This document shows positions 1-6,908 of a stretch of DNA of 64,000 bases, in pieces (positions within the stretch are counted from its first letter, which is position 1; each line of letters opens with the position of its first letter). Origin of the DNA: Streptomyces bikiniensis (GTDB lineage: Bacteria > Actinomycetota > Actinomycetes > Streptomycetales > Streptomycetaceae). The notes beneath the pieces were generated by a model, which did no database searches, was not told the origin of the DNA, and saw only the letters and a list, made by a program, of their open reading frames with translations. Made by a program: the position numbers and the translations under genes. The stretch covers positions 31,097-95,096 of the forward strand of contig JNWL01000019.1 in NCBI GenBank assembly GCA_000716465.1. Reading direction: 5' to 3'.

Positions 1-466
1 AGGCCAGGCAGCACCACAGGCAGAGCGCGTTGATCTCGTACAGCGACTGGTGCATCAGCCAGGTGCAGAAGCCGACCCCGAAGAGCGTCCCGGCGTTCAG
101 GCCGAGCCAGAACCAGCCCCGGTGGCGGGCCCCGGCGAGCAGCCCGGCCCCGATGGCGACGACGACGGCGTACGTGACGAGCCCGAGCATCGGGTTGGGG
201 AACCCGAACACCGCCGCCTGCTCGCTCTTCATGACGCTGCCGCAGGAGACCACCGGGTTCAGGCTGCACCCCGGGGTGAAGCCCGGGTCCTCCAGGAGCT
301 TGAACTTGTCGAGCGTGATCACCCAGCCGGCCAGGACGCCCGCCGCGCCGGTGACGACCAGGAGCCAGGCGAGGCCCCGGCCCGCGCCGACCGGTCCGCC
401 CGCCTCCCGGGAGGCCTCCTCCCGGCGCTGTCCCGGCACCACGCCCCGTACGTCCACCGTCGCCAT
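1..466 (-). CDS. VKOR-family membrane protein, C-terminus cut by window edge
   Basis: Partial gene reading off the left edge; about 155 N-terminal residues are present. After a 30-residue polar N-terminus there are hydrophobic segments at about 33-52, 90-107 and 113-128. A CSLNPVVSC motif lies in the first extracytoplasmic loop, and CLWCC lies next to the last segment that can be seen. The paired loop cysteines plus a membrane CxxC are the hallmark of vitamin K epoxide reductase/DsbB-like enzymes, which reoxidise disulfide-generating partners through quinone in the membrane. The start is ATG at 466, just outside a neighbouring convergent-looking small gene on the same strand. The domain downstream of the CxxC is not visible. 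Confidence 0.85.
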   Translation of the reverse strand, partial: MATVDVRGVVPGQRREEASREAGGPVGAGRGLAWLLVVTGAAGVLAGWVITLDKFKLLEDPGFTPGCSLNPVVSCGSVMKSEQAAVFGFPNPMLGLVTYAVVVAIGAGLLAGARHRGWFWLGLNAGTLFGVGFCTWLMHQSLYEINALCLWCCLA

Positions 467-495
467 GGCGCGACCCCTCTTCCCGGTTCTTCCGC

Positions 496-999
496 TCAGC
501 CCTGGACGCGGCGGACCGGCATCAGGACGTGGGCGCTGTCCGCGAGCATCTCCTCGTCCGAGACGAAGGCCCGCAGCCGCGCCTCCTCGACGGGCCGCCC
601 GGGAACCGCCTCGGGCCAGGGCCGCACCGAGCAGATCAGATAGACCTTGCCGCTCTCGCGGGCGGCCGCCTGCCACTCGTCCGGCACCGGGCACTGCACC
701 TTCAGGAAGGGCAGGCTGAGCACGGCCGAGCCGCCCTCGACGAGCAGCGAGGCGTTGATCCCGGTGTCCCGCTCCAGGTCGAAGAGCCGGTCGCCGACCG
801 AGAGGCCCATGGCCTCCAGGGCGGCCCGCATCGCCTGCTGACCGGCCTCCGGGCCGTCCCGGCCGTCGCCGAGCGAGTACGCCATGAGGAACGGCGTGCC
901 CGCCGATTCGGCGGAGGGCTCGCTGGACCACGGAATCACCGTGAGGGTTCCCAGCGGAGAGGCGCTGCGCGCGGAGGACACGACGTTGGAAGTGGTCAT
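496..999 (-). CDS. Small hypothetical protein, probably DUF5949-type
   Basis: 167-residue protein starting at the ATG whose product begins MTTSNVVSS. A longer reading from 1062 adds only arginine-rich sequence and is disfavoured. No signal peptide or membrane segment is visible. Recognisable blocks are TLTVIPWSSEP, PFLMAYSLGDG and a C-terminal acidic/proline stretch. I recall this pattern from a Streptomyces-restricted family of unknown function (DUF5949); the name is from memory. It is transcribed divergently from the tyrosinase operon, sharing an upstream region of about 170 bp. No function can be inferred from the sequence. Confidence 0.7.
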   Translation of the reverse strand: MTTSNVVSSARSASPLGTLTVIPWSSEPSAESAGTPFLMAYSLGDGRDGPEAGQQAMRAALEAMGLSVGDRLFDLERDTGINASLLVEGGSAVLSLPFLKVQCPVPDEWQAAARESGKVYLICSVRPWPEAVPGRPVEEARLRAFVSDEEMLADSAHVLMPVRRVQG

Positions 1000-1173
1000 G
1001 AATCGGATGCTAGTGCTCCAACCCCCCTTTCCCCGCGCGCCTTTCACCCGAACGGCCGACATTCACGCCACTGGCATTTCCGCCGCAACGAACCCGGGAT
1101 TTCATCGTTGTGCTCTGAAGGCTCCCCCTACCTGCGGCGGGGGGACCCCCAGCCGACCCCCTGGAGATCACCG

Positions 1174-1590
1174 ATGATCGTCCCGCGCCGCGTCGCACTG
1201 CGGTCCCTCTTCGCCCTGGCCGTCACCGCATTCACGGGCGGCGCCCTCGGGCGCATCGCGCTCCGCGCCCCGGCCGGAGGTCCGGACGGCCCGCGCGCCG
1301 ACGACCCGCACGCCTTCGACGAGATGTACGGGGGTCGCCGCATCCTCGGCTTCTCCGGCCCCGGCGGCGAACCGGCGGCCCTCGTCGACGGCCGGCCGCT
1401 GCACCTGATGCGCTGCGCCGACGGCGGCTACGTCACTCCGATCGACCACTACGAGTCCTGTCCGACGCCCCTGGCGGCGGTCCGCGCGGCCGTGGACGAG
1501 ATGGGCACCGCCCCGCTCTCCCCCCTCGCGGGCGCCCACGGCACCCCCACGGACCCGACGGGAGGGAGCCCGCGTGGTGTACACGCGTAA
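1174..1590 (+). CDS. melC1: Tyrosinase cofactor / copper chaperone MelC1
   Basis: 138-residue caddie protein that delivers copper to, and helps export, apo-tyrosinase. A twin-arginine start (VPRRVALRSLF) followed by an Ala/Leu-rich segment to about residue 30 fits a Tat-type signal. The conserved MelC1 core follows: YGGRRILGF, VDGRPLHLMR, GGYVTPIDHYES. His77, His92 and Tyr86 sit where copper-handling residues are expected. Cys81 and Cys96 flank this core and are not typical as I remember the family. The ATG is preceded by GGAG. The gene overlaps the next start by 17 nt, as expected for a translationally coupled melC operon. Confidence 0.93.
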   Translation: MIVPRRVALRSLFALAVTAFTGGALGRIALRAPAGGPDGPRADDPHAFDEMYGGRRILGFSGPGGEPAALVDGRPLHLMRCADGGYVTPIDHYESCPTPLAAVRAAVDEMGTAPLSPLAGAHGTPTDPTGGSPRGVHA

Positions 1591-2440
1591 GAACCAGCGC
1601 GACCTGACCGGCGCCGAGCGCCGCACGTTCGTCGCCGCCGTCCTGGAGCTCAAGCGCACCGGGGCGTACGACCGCTTCGTCCGCACCCACATCGACTACT
1701 ACGTGGCCGACGGGGAGGGCAGGCTGCGGGTCGCGCACATGACGCCGAGCTTCCTGCCGTGGCACCGGAAGTTCCTCCTGGAGTTCGAGACGGCGCTGCG
1801 CCGGATCGACCCCACGGTGACCGTCCCGTACTGGGACTGGACCCGGGACAACAGCCCGGCCTCCTCGATCTGGAACGAGGACTTCATGGGCGGCAACGGG
1901 CGCCGGTCCGACCTCCAGGTGATGACCGGCCCCTTCGCGCACTCCTCCGGCCGCTGGAACATCACCCAGTCGATGACCGAGGGCCGCTTCCTGACCAGGG
2001 ACTTCGGGCGCCCCCGCGACCCGATCACGCTCCCCACCCAGGCCCAGCTGGAGGAGGTGATGAGGGAACGGGTGTACGACGTGACGCCCTGGAACTCGAC
2101 CAGCCCGTCCGGCTTCCGCAACCGTCTGGAGGGCTGGGCCTCGGGGCAGGGCAACGACCGGTTCCGGATCCACAACCGGGTGCACCGCTGGGTCGGCGGC
2201 CTGATGCTCGGCGGCGGCTCCGTGAACGATCCGGTCTTCTGGCTGCACCACGCCTTCGTGGACCTGGTCTGGTCCCGCTGGCAGCAGCGCAACCCCGGGG
2301 CCGCCTACCTGCCGGCGGAGCCGCCGCCGCTGGGCGACGGGCAGTACCGCAAGGTGGTCGCCCGGCACCAGCCGATGGCGCCGTGGGGGGTGACCCCGGC
2401 CTCGATGTTCGACCACAGCCGGATCTACCGGTACGCCTGA
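1574..2440 (+). CDS. melC2: Tyrosinase MelC2 (type-3 copper monophenol oxidase)
   Basis: 288-residue enzyme that hydroxylates monophenols and oxidises o-diphenols, giving melanin. CuA ligands are His39, His55 and His64 (in SFLPWHRKFLLEFE). CuB ligands are His200 and His204 (RIHNRVHRWVGG) and His226 in DPVFWLHHAF. It has no signal peptide of its own, consistent with export as a complex with MelC1. The start is GTG (1574, or 1577 giving one residue less) inside the end of melC1. Bacterial tyrosinases of this class are about 270-290 residues, so the protein is full length. A strong hairpin follows the stop. Confidence 0.95.
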   Translation: MVYTRKNQRDLTGAERRTFVAAVLELKRTGAYDRFVRTHIDYYVADGEGRLRVAHMTPSFLPWHRKFLLEFETALRRIDPTVTVPYWDWTRDNSPASSIWNEDFMGGNGRRSDLQVMTGPFAHSSGRWNITQSMTEGRFLTRDFGRPRDPITLPTQAQLEEVMRERVYDVTPWNSTSPSGFRNRLEGWASGQGNDRFRIHNRVHRWVGGLMLGGGSVNDPVFWLHHAFVDLVWSRWQQRNPGAAYLPAEPPPLGDGQYRKVVARHQPMAPWGVTPASMFDHSRIYRYA

Positions 2441-2463
2441 GCCGCCGCGCACGGGCCCGTACG

Positions 2464-2503
2464 CGCGTGTCCCCCCGGTCCTGTCGGGCCGGGGGGACAC
2501 GTG
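2464..2503. terminator. Bidirectional terminator between melC2 and chaplin
   Basis: Perfect 12-bp GC-rich arms (2467-2478 and 2489-2500) around a 10-nt loop, extendable by one or two pairs, sit between the convergent ends of melC2 and the chaplin gene. No U-tract is present, as is usual for Streptomyces. Confidence 0.8.
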
Positions 2504-2521
2504 CGGGGGAGGCGGAGGGGG

Positions 2522-2803
2522 TCAGCCGCCGTAGCCGCCCTCGTCCTCGCGGTCCTCGCCGTCGCTGACGTTGGCGCAGGTGTTGCCGAACGCCGGGTTC
2601 AGCAGGCCGATGACGTTGACGGTGTTGCCGCAGAGGTTGACCGGGACGTGGACCGGGACCTGGAGGACGTTGCCGGAGGCGACACCGGGCGAGTGGGCGG
2701 CGACGGCCTCGGCGCCCGAGTCGGCGACGGCCAGGCCGGCTCCGCTGAGGGCAACGGCACCCGTGCCGGCGAGAACAGCGGCAGCCTTCGCGATGCGAGA
2801 CAT
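2522..2803 (-). CDS. chp: Short chaplin with acidic Gly/Tyr-rich tail
   Basis: 93-residue secreted amphipathic protein. Chaplins self-assemble into amyloid-like fibrils that make aerial hyphae and spores hydrophobic. A signal peptide (about 1-28, ending AGLAVA before DSGAEA) is followed by a single chaplin domain: HSPGVASGN, QVPVHVPVN, LCGNTVNVIGLLNPAFGN, TCAN. The two conserved cysteines are present. Unlike normal short chaplins, which stop soon after the second Cys, this one continues with SDGEDREDEGGYGG. The start is ATG 2803; a TTG directly upstream is less likely. A sigma-BldN-like promoter lies about 60 bp upstream. Confidence 0.92.
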   Translation of the reverse strand: MSRIAKAAAVLAGTGAVALSGAGLAVADSGAEAVAAHSPGVASGNVLQVPVHVPVNLCGNTVNVIGLLNPAFGNTCANVSDGEDREDEGGYGG

Positions 2804-3194
2804 CAAGAACTCCTTGGACGTGGAAAGCGACCGCAGGAATCACGGCCGTCATGTCCGTTCAACGCCGGTCGGGGACACGGGTCACGGGCATTGGGCCGAA
2901 CGGGAAGAAGGAAAAAAGAAAAAATGGCCCGCGGACCGGAATTCCGTCCGCCGCCGGATACGGCGGAACGGCTCCGGTCCGCGGACCGCGGCCATGCGAC
3001 AAGCCTTCTTCTGCAACGATCGACGGCCCGCCGGGGTGACGGGTGGGACGGGTGACGGGAAGACCCGTCCCTTCACCCGGCCGGCCGGTGTCCTCCGGGC
3101 GCCGGGCCGAGCCGGGAGTCCGGGGTGCCGGTCGGGGTCGGGACGAACAGGCCGCGACCCGCGGCGGGGTGAGGTCCGGCAGCCCCGCGGAGGG
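2804..3194. other. Intergenic region upstream of chaplin
   Basis: Contains the chaplin promoter, the purine-rich tract at 2905-2924 (very A-rich for this genome), and an imperfect hairpin (3045-3053 with 3063-3071) that may terminate the LPETG gene. No credible gene is seen. Confidence 0.6.
2859..2886 (-). promoter_or_regulatory. Candidate sigma-BldN promoter of the chaplin gene
   Basis: Read on the minus strand: -35 CGTGAC, a spacer of exactly 16 nt, -10 CGTTGA. The sigma-BldN consensus I recall is CGTAAC-N16-CGTTGA, so only one of twelve bases differs. The predicted start is about 50 nt before the chaplin ATG. An A/T tract at 2905-2924 lies just upstream of the -35, as an UP-like element would. 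Confidence 0.65.
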
Positions 3195-4121
3195 TCAGTG
3201 GCGGCGTGCGAACCGCCGTCCGGCGCGGACGTAGACCACGGCACCGCCGATGACGAGCGCGGCGCTGACCGCGGCCGCCCCCATGAGCGCGGGCTCGCTA
3301 CCGGTCTCGGGGAGCTGCGGCGGGGTGGTGGGGGGCTTCGTCGGCGGGGTGGCGGGAGGCGTCGTCGACGGAGGGACCGTGGGCGGGGCGGTCGTGGGAG
3401 GTGTGGTCGGCGGCGTCGTCGGCGGCTTGGTGGGAGGCGTCGTCGGCGGCGGCGGCGTGGGACCGCAGCTGGGCTTCGGCTGACCGGGCTTGGGGTGCTC
3501 GCAGTCGTCCGGCTTGGGCGGGTACGTCGGCGGAGTGGTGGGAGGCGTCGTCGGCGGGGTCGTCGGCGGCTTGGTCGGTGGCGTGGTGGGAGGCGTCGTC
3601 GGCGGAGTGGTGGGGGGCGTCGTCGGCGGCTTGGTCGGCGGCGTCGTCGGCGGAGTGGTGGGAGGCGTCGTGGGCGGCTTGGTGGGAGGCGTCGTCGGCG
3701 GAGTGGTGGGAGGCGTCGTGGGCGGCTTGGTGGGAGGCGTCGTCGGCGGGGTCGTCGGCGGCTTGGTCGGTGGCGTGGTCGGCGGCTTGGTGGGGGGCGT
3801 CGTCGGCGGGTGCGACGGCTCCTCGCCGTAGCCGCCGTCGTCCTCGCCGTACCCGTCGTCGCCCTGCCCGTAGCCGTCGCCGTGGCCTCCCTGGTGACCG
3901 CAGAGGTGGCCGACGGCCGCCGCCGCGGCGGCGCCCTTCCCCGCGATCCGGTCGCAGACGTCCGCCGACAGGGGGCCCTGGACGTGGCCGGCCGCGGCCG
4001 GTCCCGGTCCGTCGCCCGCGCCCGGCTGGGAGCCTGCGGCAAGGGCGAATCCGCCGCTCAGCGACAGGATTCCGGTCGCTGCCGCCGCGGTGAGTACTTT
4101 CCTGCTGATGATGGACCGCAT
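3195..4121 (-). CDS. Sortase-anchored (LPETG) Pro/Thr-repeat surface protein
   Basis: 308-residue predicted wall-anchored protein. The start is ATG 4121 (MRSIISRKVLTAAAATG); a longer reading from 4190 lacks a signal peptide at its front and is disfavoured. Order of parts: signal peptide (about 1-28), a small domain with two Cys (DVCDRIAGKG...VGHLCGHQ), a Gly/Asp/Tyr-rich segment, a long TPPTTPPTKPP repeat region (about 105-270) interrupted by a Cys-containing block (PDDCEHPKPGQPKPSCG), then LPETG, a hydrophobic helix and RRFARRH. This is a canonical sortase substrate whose repeats act as a wall-spanning stalk. No chaplin domain is present, so it is not a long chaplin. No sortase gene is visible in the window. 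Confidence 0.88.
   Translation of the reverse strand: MRSIISRKVLTAAAATGILSLSGGFALAAGSQPGAGDGPGPAAAGHVQGPLSADVCDRIAGKGAAAAAAVGHLCGHQGGHGDGYGQGDDGYGEDDGGYGEEPSHPPTTPPTKPPTTPPTKPPTTPPTTPPTKPPTTPPTTPPTTPPTKPPTTPPTTPPTTPPTKPPTTPPTTPPTTPPTTPPTKPPTTPPTTPPTTPPTYPPKPDDCEHPKPGQPKPSCGPTPPPPTTPPTKPPTTPPTTPPTTAPPTVPPSTTPPATPPTKPPTTPPQLPETGSEPALMGAAAVSAALVIGGAVVYVRAGRRFARRH
3310..3815 (-). repeat. Tandem repeats coding the TPP/KPP stalk
   Basis: Degenerate short tandem repeats built from 12-nt blocks (for example GGCGTCGTCGGCGGA and GGCGGCTTGGTG read on the plus strand) encode TPPTTPPTKPP units. Larger blocks recur almost identically, suggesting expansion by slippage or unequal recombination. The antisense frames read as VVGG repeats and are not genes. 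Confidence 0.85.
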
Positions 4122-4351
4122 ACCGCTCTTCCTCTGAGAAAAGGAGAGGCCGACGAGGCTCCCCCTCGCTCCGACCGGCCTGGTACCCACCGACGTGCGC
4201 GTGGGACTGGCGAGAGAGTAGGAGCCGGAGCGGGGCGTGGAGCATGGGCCACACGGCAGATCATCTGAAAATCATTCGATCAGCCGACCGTGGGGAACGG
4301 GGCACGAAGGCCTCCGGAATGCCCGTGGGGGCAGCCCGTACTGATGTGGGG

Positions 4352-4633
4352 TCAGCCGCCCAGCGGAAGGCCGGCGGGGAGCGGGAGGCCGCCGAGCAGC
4401 GGCGCGCCCTTGGTGGTCTCGTTCAGCTGGGTCGCCGTGTCCGTGACGGTCTTCACCGGGGAGCCCTCCGTGGTGCTGCTCAGCACGTCCGTCTTCAGGC
4501 CGTTGGCGGCGATGGCCTCCAGGCCGCCGTTCAGGCTGGTGGGGGTGAGCGCCTCCGTGGCCATGGCGGGCGCGGCGGCACCGAGGGCCATCAGCGAACC
4601 GGCGACGACCGCGGCGACCTTGGTGGGCTTCAT
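4352..4633 (-). CDS. Small secreted protein of unknown function
   Basis: 93-residue protein with a chaplin-like signal peptide (MKPTKVAAVVAGSLMALGA, cleavage probably after APAMA) but no chaplin domain and no cysteine. The mature part is rich in Thr, Leu and Gly, with a predicted amphipathic stretch (LNGGLEAIAANGL) and a Gly/Leu/Pro C-terminus (LLGGLPLPAGLPLGG). It lies between an LPETG protein and a chaplin in the same orientation, suggesting a role at the aerial surface. I do not recognise the family. The start is supported by a purine-rich region upstream (AGGAAGGATTC before the ATG). Confidence 0.75.
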   Translation of the reverse strand: MKPTKVAAVVAGSLMALGAAAPAMATEALTPTSLNGGLEAIAANGLKTDVLSSTTEGSPVKTVTDTATQLNETTKGAPLLGGLPLPAGLPLGG

Positions 4634-5079
4634 GGGGTGAATCCTTCCTCTGGCTTTACGTCACTTCCCGTACGGACTTCTCGGTCGAATCCCGTACGGC
4701 GTTCTGCTTCTGTAACGAGAAGTGCGCTTCCCGGAAACTCCGGGAGGAAGGATTTCTCGGCACTGCACCCGATCGGTGATCCGGCGCCGCATGCCGGCCG
4801 CACACGCGTTCCCCTTTCTCGCGAGCCGGGTCGGCGTCACCCGGGGAGGCCTGCGGCTATAGCCCTCCGCGACCGCAGAACTACTGAGCGCCACGCATCC
4901 GTTCGGGTGAATCCACCCTTCCGACCTGCTCCGGAAAGGGGCGTACGCCGTTGCACCGGGCGGCGCGCGGAAGTGCGCCCGAGCGAGTGCCGCCCCCCAC
5001 GACAAGGAAGAAGCCGGTGCGCCCGTCCCTGGCGGGAGCGGGCGCACCGGCCTCGAAAGGACCGAACGGACGTGCCGGA
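4634..5079. other. 446-bp gene-free stretch between small secreted protein and chaplin
   Basis: Holds the promoter region of the small secreted gene (several AT-richer patches around 4650-4720) and the chaplin terminator at its right end. No sigma-BldN-like box pair at usable spacing was found. Open frames crossing it lack gene-like composition. Confidence 0.5.
5013..5051 (-). terminator. Terminator of chaplin gene
   Basis: Perfect 13-bp arms (5013-5025 and 5039-5051) around a 13-nt loop, 28 bp beyond the chaplin stop codon. Confidence 0.8.
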
Positions 5080-5319
5080 TCAGTCGTTGGCGCAGACGTT
5101 GCCGAAGGCCGGGTTCAGCAGACCGATCACGTCGACGGTGTTGCCGCAGACGTTGACCGGGATGTGGACCGGGACCTGGGCGACGTTGCCCGAGAGGACG
5201 CCGGGGGAGTGCACGGCCGCGGCCTCGGCGCCGGCGTCGGCGACGGCGGCACCCGCGGTACCGGCGACGGCCGCGGCGGCGCTCGCGGTCAGGACAACGG
5301 CCTTGGCGATACGGGACAT
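5080..5319 (-). CDS. chp: Short chaplin
   Basis: 79-residue short chaplin. Signal peptide about 1-27 (ends AGAAVA), then one chaplin domain: AAAVHSPGVLSGN, QVPVHIPVN, VCGNTVDVIGLLNPAFGN and VCAND at the end. Both conserved Cys are present. Length and termination right after the second Cys are typical of ChpD-H-like proteins. The ATG is preceded by GAGGAG at good spacing. A longer upstream reading (to 5550) is not needed and has no signal peptide at its front. Secreted protein that assembles at the air interface. Confidence 0.93.
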   Translation of the reverse strand: MSRIAKAVVLTASAAAAVAGTAGAAVADAGAEAAAVHSPGVLSGNVAQVPVHIPVNVCGNTVDVIGLLNPAFGNVCAND

Positions 5320-5771
5320 GGAGAAGTGCTCCTCGATCGAATTCATACGGCTCGGACTGCACGGACTGAACGGTCCGACTCCCTCAACAACGCCGCCGAT
5401 TTCCATCGGTTGCTCTCCCGAACGGGTGACGTCCGGCCGTTCTCCGGGCCGCAAGAGGGCCGGGCGGGCGTCCGGGCGCGGAATGGCGCAACACGCACAA
5501 CGAGTAACGGGCCACTCGGATACGGGAGTTAGCTTTGCCGGGCATCTCATGCTTAATATCGGTCCGATCCGGGGTTATAACTTTCCCGAACGTTGCTTCC
5601 GGGCCTGCCGCGCGTTCACTCCTTTCGTGCGGACGACACCTTCTCCCTTCCCGGCCTTCGCGGGTCTTCCCTTCCTTCTCTCAGCAAAGCGGAGAACCTG
5701 TATGCGGAATTCAGCGGTTCTTGCCGTGCCCCGCGGCACGTCGGCCGCCCGGGCGGACGTACGGAGCTGAC
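5320..5771. other. Divergent regulatory region between chaplin and polysaccharide operon
   Basis: 452 bp separating divergent transcription units. Contains an unusually AT-rich patch (5550-5585, with TTAATATC and TTATAAC) that is likely part of the promoter of the polysaccharide operon. No gene is supported. Confidence 0.55.
5403..5431 (-). promoter_or_regulatory. Weak sigma-BldN-like box pair upstream of chaplin
   Basis: On the minus strand CGTCAC, 17 nt, CGATGG: five and four matches to CGTAAC and CGTTGA, with one extra spacer base. Placement about 85 bp before the start is plausible but the match is weak. Confidence 0.3.
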
Positions 5772-6908
5772 GTGCTGTCACCACGCACCACGGACCCGGG
5801 GTCCGTCACCGTCCTGCACGCGGTCCAGCCCGGCGACGGCGGGGTCGCCCGCGTCGTCGCCGACCTCGTGCGCGCCCAGCGCGCCGCCGGCCTGGGGGTC
5901 GCCGTCGCCTGCCCGCCCGACACCGTCCTCTCCGCCGCCGTGCGCGCCGAGGGGGCCGAGGTCCACGACTGGCGGGCCGGCCGCGACCCGGGGCCCGCCC
6001 TCGTCCGCGAGACCGCCTCCCTGGCCCGGCTCGTCCGCGCCGTCGGGCCCGACCTCGTCCACGCCCACAGCGCCAAGGCGGGACTGTGCGCCCGGCTCGT
6101 CGTGCGGGGCCGGATCCCCACGGTGTACCAGCCGCACGCCTGGTCCTTCGAGGCCGTACGGGGGACGACCGCCGCGCTCGCCCGGCGCTGGGAGCGGTTC
6201 GGCGCCCGCTGGACCGACCGGATCCTCTGCGTGAGCGAGGCCGAGCGGCGCACCGGCGAGGCGGCCGGGGTCGAGGCGGACTGGTCGGTCGTCCACAACG
6301 GCGTGGACACGGTCCGGTTCGCGAGCGACGGGCCGCCCCGCAACCCGGCCCCCACGGTCGTCTGCGTGGGCCGGCTCTGCCGCCAGAAGGGGCAGGACGT
6401 GCTGCTCGCCGCCTGGCCCGCCGTCCTCGCGGAGGTGCCCGCGGCCCGGCTCGTCCTGGTCGGCGACGGCCCGGACGCGGAGCGGCTGCGGGCCGCCGCC
6501 GGACCCTCGGTGCGGTTCGCCGGGGACGTCGGGGACACCGCCCCCTGGTACCGGGCCGCCGACGTGGTCGTCCTGCCGTCCCGCTGGGAGGGCATGGCGC
6601 TCGCGCCCCTGGAGGCCATGGCCAGCGGCCGGCCCGTCGTCGTCAGCGACGTGGACGGGGCCCGGGAGAGCCTGCCGCCCGCCCACGAACCCCTGTGCCT
6701 GGTCCCGCCCGAGGACCCGGCCGCGCTCGCCGCCGCCCTCGGCCGCCTCCTCGGCAGGCCGGAGCTGCGGCACCGCCTGGGCCGGGAGGCCCACGCGCAC
6801 GTACTCAGCAGTTTCGATGTCCGGCGCACCGGCGCGGCCGTCGCGGACGTCTACCGCGAGCTGGCCGGAGTGCGGGGGGCCGAGCACAGAGAGCCGATCG
6901 CACAGTGA
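5772..6908 (+). CDS. GT4-family glycosyltransferase (GT-B fold)
   Basis: 378-residue glycosyltransferase, first gene of the exopolysaccharide operon. The N-terminal Rossmann-like half begins VTVLHAVQPGDGGVARVVADL and carries PDLVHAHSAKAG. The C-terminal half has VVCVGRLCRQKGQDVLL, LVGDGPDAERL and the donor-binding motif PSRWEGMALAPLEAMASG with the conserved Glu pair. Such enzymes transfer a nucleotide-activated sugar to a lipid-linked acceptor at the inner membrane face. The GTG start was chosen for its upstream GGAG and because the domain begins at once. Its stop overlaps the next start (GTGA). Confidence 0.9.
   Translation: MLSPRTTDPGSVTVLHAVQPGDGGVARVVADLVRAQRAAGLGVAVACPPDTVLSAAVRAEGAEVHDWRAGRDPGPALVRETASLARLVRAVGPDLVHAHSAKAGLCARLVVRGRIPTVYQPHAWSFEAVRGTTAALARRWERFGARWTDRILCVSEAERRTGEAAGVEADWSVVHNGVDTVRFASDGPPRNPAPTVVCVGRLCRQKGQDVLLAAWPAVLAEVPAARLVLVGDGPDAERLRAAAGPSVRFAGDVGDTAPWYRAADVVVLPSRWEGMALAPLEAMASGRPVVVSDVDGARESLPPAHEPLCLVPPEDPAALAAALGRLLGRPELRHRLGREAHAHVLSSFDVRRTGAAVADVYRELAGVRGAEHREPIAQ

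Noticed and set aside
7..719. Plus-strand frames over the VKOR and small-protein genes
   Set aside because: Low-complexity Arg/Pro translation; the minus strand encodes recognisable membrane-protein motifs.
3310..3815. CRISPR-like array
   Set aside because: Repeats are contiguous, degenerate and coding, with no unique spacers.
3490..3831. VVGG-repeat open frame
   Set aside because: Antisense of the TPP/KPP stalk repeats; no start signal.
4244..5770. 508-residue plus-strand open frame over a chaplin and the gap
   Set aside because: No domain; overlaps the chaplin on the other strand, which has a ribosome site and terminator.
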